Source: Whitmania pigra (Eukaryota > Annelida > Clitellata > Hirudinida > Haemopidae). From it: a stretch of DNA of 64,000 nucleotides. Each line of letters starts with the position of its first letter. Within the stretch, counting starts at the first letter, position 1. The notes below the pieces were generated by a model. That model saw only the letters and a program-made list of their open reading frames with translations. It made no database searches and was not told the origin of the DNA. Positions 58,052 through 64,000 of the stretch are shown here, one piece after another. Location of the stretch: positions 1,005,001 to 1,069,000 of the forward strand of contig JAJTWR010000251.1 of assembly GCA_021613335.1 (NCBI GenBank), read 5' to 3'. Both the position numbers and the translations under genes were made by a program.

Positions 58052-61000
58052 TCATTTCCATTTGAAAACAAAACAGAAAAATGAACTACCAATGGCCACA
58101 GCAGCCATTAAAAAGGCTATGAAGACAAACATGAGTTGCATTGACTCCTTATCTTGTGTTCTTGCAACTGATATGGAAATAATTTATTTGATTATAGTCC
58201 GTTGCATGACTAAGATGATTTGGACAAATGTGGAAATATTTATTTATTTATTTATTTGATTATAGTCCGTGAGATGATTTGGACAAATGTGGAAATATTT
58301 GTTTATTTATTTGATTATAATGTTTATTTATTTGCATGACTAAGATGATTTGGACTAAATGTAGAAATAAGTTGAATGCGATTATTTACACTTTGTTTAT
58401 GTGTAATATAAAGGTGTTTAGTTTTATTTGTTGTTATTTGTTATTGATCATTAGTTAGTTCAATGAGAACCTATGCAGCTGCTGTAGGGATTTCCGGCAT
58501 CCTTTTTGACGTAATCTTCCAGACAGGCACATTCGTAACCTCCAAAGAAATTCCTACAAGTTGTTGTTTCGTGATCGCAAAGTGTAGTCTCGTTACAGCC
58601 ATCAATCTGATCACATTTTGTGGTCACATTACACTCGTCAATATCTGAAAAATACTTAACCGATTGATAATTTATCAGTTAACTACTATGCAACATTAAA
58701 AATATTTTACCGATACAAAGTGTATTATCCACTTCGATCGTGCCATTGATACAGTTACATGTATAACTCCCTACTTTATTCGTACAAGTTTTGTTTTGAA
58801 TCGCGCAGGGATCTTCAGTATTGCATTCATCCTGATCTGAAAAAGTTTATTTAGTTGGCTTAATTAAGTAATTAATAATGAAAATAATGGTTTGCTCAAA
58901 TGCGAGGTATCAACGATAATTTTCCTGAATGATTCTTTCATACATTTATGCTGCGGAGTCACTAGATGGTGCGAGCACACCAGGTACCACCAAATTAGGA
59001 GAATATTATTTATTCATTTCTTACCATAACATTGGAGACTTTCATCCATGTAATAGCCTTCACGACAGAGGCAGTACATAAAACCCGGGATGAACATTTC
59101 ATGGCAACGTTTAGCCCCACATTTGCCATTATCTTTAAAGCAAACTTGTCAAAGAAAAACAAGATTGATAAAAATAATATCTTAGCACTCGATAATGTTA
59201 AAACTTCGTAAAGGTTAGAATGGAACTTTTAGAATGGAATTCAGCAAGATATTCGGTGAAATGATCTTCTTTGTATAATATTTAAAAATAAAAAATAGAA
59301 GAAACAACAGATGTTGCCGCATAAGTCGCCAGTTCGCCCTCCTTCGCAGTCTGTACAATTTAGGCCCCTCAGCATACAGTCAGGATTTTCAAAAGGATCG
59401 TTGATAACAACATTTTGCACGGGATCTAAATAAATCTAAATATTTCAGTTATTAGTCATTGCAAACAAAATTATTTATGCATGCATTTCCGGTTTCGTCC
59501 ATAGCAACTGGAATTGCAATTCTTTCTATAATAAATTATTGTTTTTTAAACAAAACGTTCAAAACATTTTTGATGCTTACCTTTCGAGTAGACAGAAATG
59601 TAATCGTTTTTTCCACAACTGATGTACCTTCTACTCTCTGGAGGATAGCAGTGTTCACTAAACATACTTGATGACACCTTGGGTAGATTTTTGATGCAGA
59701 CACACTGATGATCCTACAAATTTAAAAGTAAATGACATTTAACTTTCAAATATTAGAACAAAGCACAAATTTGTATACAAAAATGAATGAATACGCATAA
59801 TACTAATATTTATTAAATTAAACCTTGCAACAACATATTACGCTGAACATGGAAATATTCCCAAAATAGATTTAACCGATGTACACTGCCTCATAATAAA
59901 TTTTGTATTCAATAAAAAGAATACAATTTTTGTATTTTCAACAAAGCGAACACCAAAACGAAAAGCATGCACGGGAAGCATGCAATCAACTTTAAGCTGT
60001 CTATTTCTATTAGTTGAAACAGTCTTTTTGCTTAGGCCAAGACAAATGCAAATCATGTGCAATAAACGATTGAGGACCAAAATTTTAATGCCCTGCTGGT
60101 TGCAGGCAAACTAATAATTTTTATAACCAATTATTGAGTTGATCTAACTTATCCTAGTAGAAATAGAGTATTTGATTACCGAATTATAGCCGTAATATGG
60201 CATTTCAGAGCAAGATGATTCACATTTTTCGAAATCGCTTAATATTTTCAAATCATCAAAGTGGATATTTTTAAAACATCCTATGTATTTGAAGACATTT
60301 ATGTCTGAAATAATAAATGCTAATTAATTATGTTCGGAACCGATCAATTTACTTGCATTTAACATTTACTTACCATATCCGAAGATGTCAATGTTTAGAA
60401 AATGGTTTTCGTCAAAGAGGATTTGTACGACTCCGTAAGGAAATTTACATTCTGCATTAGTCACAGCCGCCCTCATGGAGTTTGAGCAATTGTATTTTGC
60501 GAGTTTATCCAAATACCAAAATAATCCATTAATGTGCAGGGAGTTATTCGATTCAGCTGAATTTAAATAAAACGAATGACAAATACAATGATCGAGAATG
60601 TAACTTTAAATTCGAGACTTATAAGTTCTGACCTGCTAGCGGTCCCAAGATCTTATTTTAGCATTAATAAATTAGTTTTAAAAAATTCAATATAAAAATT
60701 GGCCGTGTAACTTGATTGTATTACATTCAAATTAAATGTAAAAATAAGAAATTGTAATGTAAATCAAAGTTATCAAAATCTATGAATGCCCCTGACGTTT
60801 AAGGGGCATTTTAAGCAAATATTTTATTTTTGAGTTATAACATTATAATTTGATAATATCTAATATTATTATTTTATTTTTGAATATAATTATTATTATT
60901 ATCATCAAATTAACTGATGAAAACGTACAGGTTATCACCAGTCGTTCTACGTAATGGTAATCTTTAAAGAGTATCACAACTTTGGTGAACACTTTTTTTC

Positions 61001-61157
61001 TATAAAGGAGCTCCATTTGACCAACCATAACTTTATTTTGGTCGTTGTGATCATCAAAATATACAATCGCTCGTTCAGTAATTTCCAACACAGGAGGCCA
61101 ACATGTCACCGGCAGTCCAGTCACCACGACGAGACTTAAAATGTCCAGAATTTCCAT
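58052..61157 (-). CDS. W9: WSC/EGF single-pass membrane protein, 440 aa, intact
   Basis: Nine exons on the minus strand: 61157-60929, 60556-60374, 60304-60180, 59713-59581, 59425-59309, 59144-59025, 58836-58711, 58644-58471, 58167-58052. They sum to 1323 nt in frame with the family phases. The signal peptide is MEILDILSLVVVTGLPVTCW. The N-terminal domain runs to residue 137 (LFKDYHYVERLVIT; NIDIFGY). WSC spans 138-223 (YIGCFKN, YYGYNS, QCVCIKNLP, HCYPP, SCG, SVYS). The Cys module (224-262) reads NCTDCEGG...LCG. The EGF-like domain (263-302) is GKCGAKRC...CLCREG. Calcium-binding EGFs follow (DQDEC; DIDEC), the last one about 12 codons longer, with two extra cysteines. TM is QLMFVFIAFLMAAVAIGSSF and the tail VFKWK. 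The most diverged intact copy. Confidence 0.83.
58185..58368 (-). repeat. tandem SINE-tail repeats in W9 last intron
   Basis: Three partial copies of TTTGATTATAGTCCG...AGATGATTTGGAC separated by TTTA tetranucleotide runs. They are the reverse complement of the tail variant at 42973-43030. Confidence 0.7.
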
Positions 61158-63237
<2,080 letters not shown>

Positions 63238-63742
63238 ATGAGATTCTTGTGGTTGGCGCTGCTGTCGACGCTGTCGGCAGACGCCTCGAATACGATCAAC
63301 TTGCCCATAGGTTTGTTTGATTATAATAATTTAACATATTTCATGCTAATTAGTTTAATTTATTCACGATCTCAAATCTTTTTTTTTTAATTAATTAATT
63401 TTTCTTATTTAAATTTCCACTATTGAATTGGAACCGTTCCGTGAATAAATTTGCAACGGCATCGCCATTTCAAGCGCAACCTCAACAAATAATATTTCTA
63501 ATTTTTAATTCAGAGTAATTTACATGTTGCACGATTTATTATACTAATTTATTGTAATGTCGTTCATTATCACATTCCACTATAATCAGGAGTCCTCATG
63601 GACCATTCTAGGGAGGAGTCAGTAAAGACAGCCCTGCGATTCGGCATGGCAACTTTCAACAATAGAAGGGAAAAAAGGTTCATCCTGACTGACGAAACCC
63701 TCATGTTGCAAATGGACAACAGCTTCAAGGTCGGTTCAGCAA
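63238..63742 (+). CDS. ionotropic glutamate receptor, 5' end (partial)
   Basis: Exon 1 coding part is 63238-63310 and exon 2 is 63590-63742, both ending in phase 1 with GT donors (GTTTGT, GTAAGT) and a clear acceptor (TATAATCAG). The signal peptide MRFLWLALLSTLSADAS is followed by NLPIGVLMDHSREESVKTAL, then TLMLQMDNSFKVGSA. This matches the start of the amino-terminal (LIVBP-like) domain of AMPA/kainate-type receptors, where IGxLF precedes helix A and DSFKVSxALC precedes helix B. The gene continues beyond 64000; ligand-binding and channel domains are not in view. Subtype cannot be decided from 75 residues. Confidence 0.75.
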
Positions 63743-64000
63743 GTAAGTTGAGCGGCCAGGTCATTAAGAACAAGATGTTATTAAATTAACTGGGTCATTT
63801 ATATCATGTTAAATTTAAACATGTTAATTAGGGACACTTGTGTTTTAAATGGATCATTAGCGATGTCGTGCTGAATCGGGGAATATTGAAATTTTCAATT
63901 AAGGTTGATGGTGTCCAATTAAATAACATGAATTAAATATTAAATTATAACTGGATTACAACTGTTTTTGTGTTTTGAATGTTAAACTGTTATTATCGGA

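Overview
The window looks like nuclear DNA from an invertebrate animal. It is strongly AT-rich, has many small exons split by spliceosomal introns, carries long trinucleotide microsatellites (ATT, GAT, GTTATT), and is full of decaying retrotransposons, DNA transposons and tRNA-derived SINEs. Calcium-binding EGF modules, WSC domains and the first exons of an ionotropic glutamate receptor all point to a metazoan. I could not narrow the phylum from the sequence alone.

The dominant content is a clustered family of single-pass membrane proteins, labelled W1 to W9 here in coordinate order. The shared architecture is: signal peptide; a two-exon N-terminal domain resembling a galactose-binding/discoidin-type fold; a WSC domain split over two exons; a small Cys-rich module; one EGF-like module; two or three calcium-binding EGF modules; one transmembrane helix; and a very short basic tail. 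I assembled five copies splice by splice, and each gives one open frame with consistent intron phases: W3 (12655-22481, +, 422 aa), W4 (26811-32496, +, 415 aa), W6 (36937-42279, +, 427 aa), W7 (52268-47184, -, 481 aa) and W9 (61157-58052, -, 440 aa). W1, W2, W5 and W8 are broken relics. W1-W6 form a plus-strand block and W7-W9 a minus-strand block. The two blocks converge tail-to-tail on a two-exon RING-finger gene at 43882-45066 (+, 309 aa). At the right edge an ionotropic glutamate receptor gene begins (63238, +) and runs out of the window, divergent from W9.

Layout. 1-5.7 kb: gene-poor, microsatellites and a dead Tigger/pogo element. 5.8-11.6 kb: relics W1 and W2. 12.6-22.5 kb: W3, with a pogo-like relic and an R2-like retrotransposon in its introns. 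22.5-26.4 kb: a Tigger-derived MITE, then an L2/CR1-type fragment interrupted by a second retroelement with an 8-bp target-site duplication. 26.8-32.5 kb: W4. 33-36 kb: relic W5 invaded by a CR1/Jockey-type element, then a 28S rRNA pseudogene fragment. 36.9-42.3 kb: W6, with a 1.35-kb compound microsatellite and an R2-like fragment. 43.9-46.4 kb: RING gene, a tRNA-Glu SINE with a perfect 10-bp duplication, and a transposon remnant. 47.2-56.7 kb: W7, a terminal-repeat element carrying a 176-codon ORF, and relic W8 with an R2-like element. 58-61.2 kb: W9. 61.7-62.5 kb: a GAT microsatellite. 63.2 kb onward: the glutamate receptor.

The plus-strand family members share a promoter-proximal TGACGTCA (CRE-like) site about 75-95 bp before the start codon and a similar 3' untranslated region, which suggests common regulation. 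The ligand-binding style ectodomain, near-absent cytoplasmic tail, tandem birth-and-death and divergence between copies are what one expects of recognition or adhesion receptors. That functional reading is inference.
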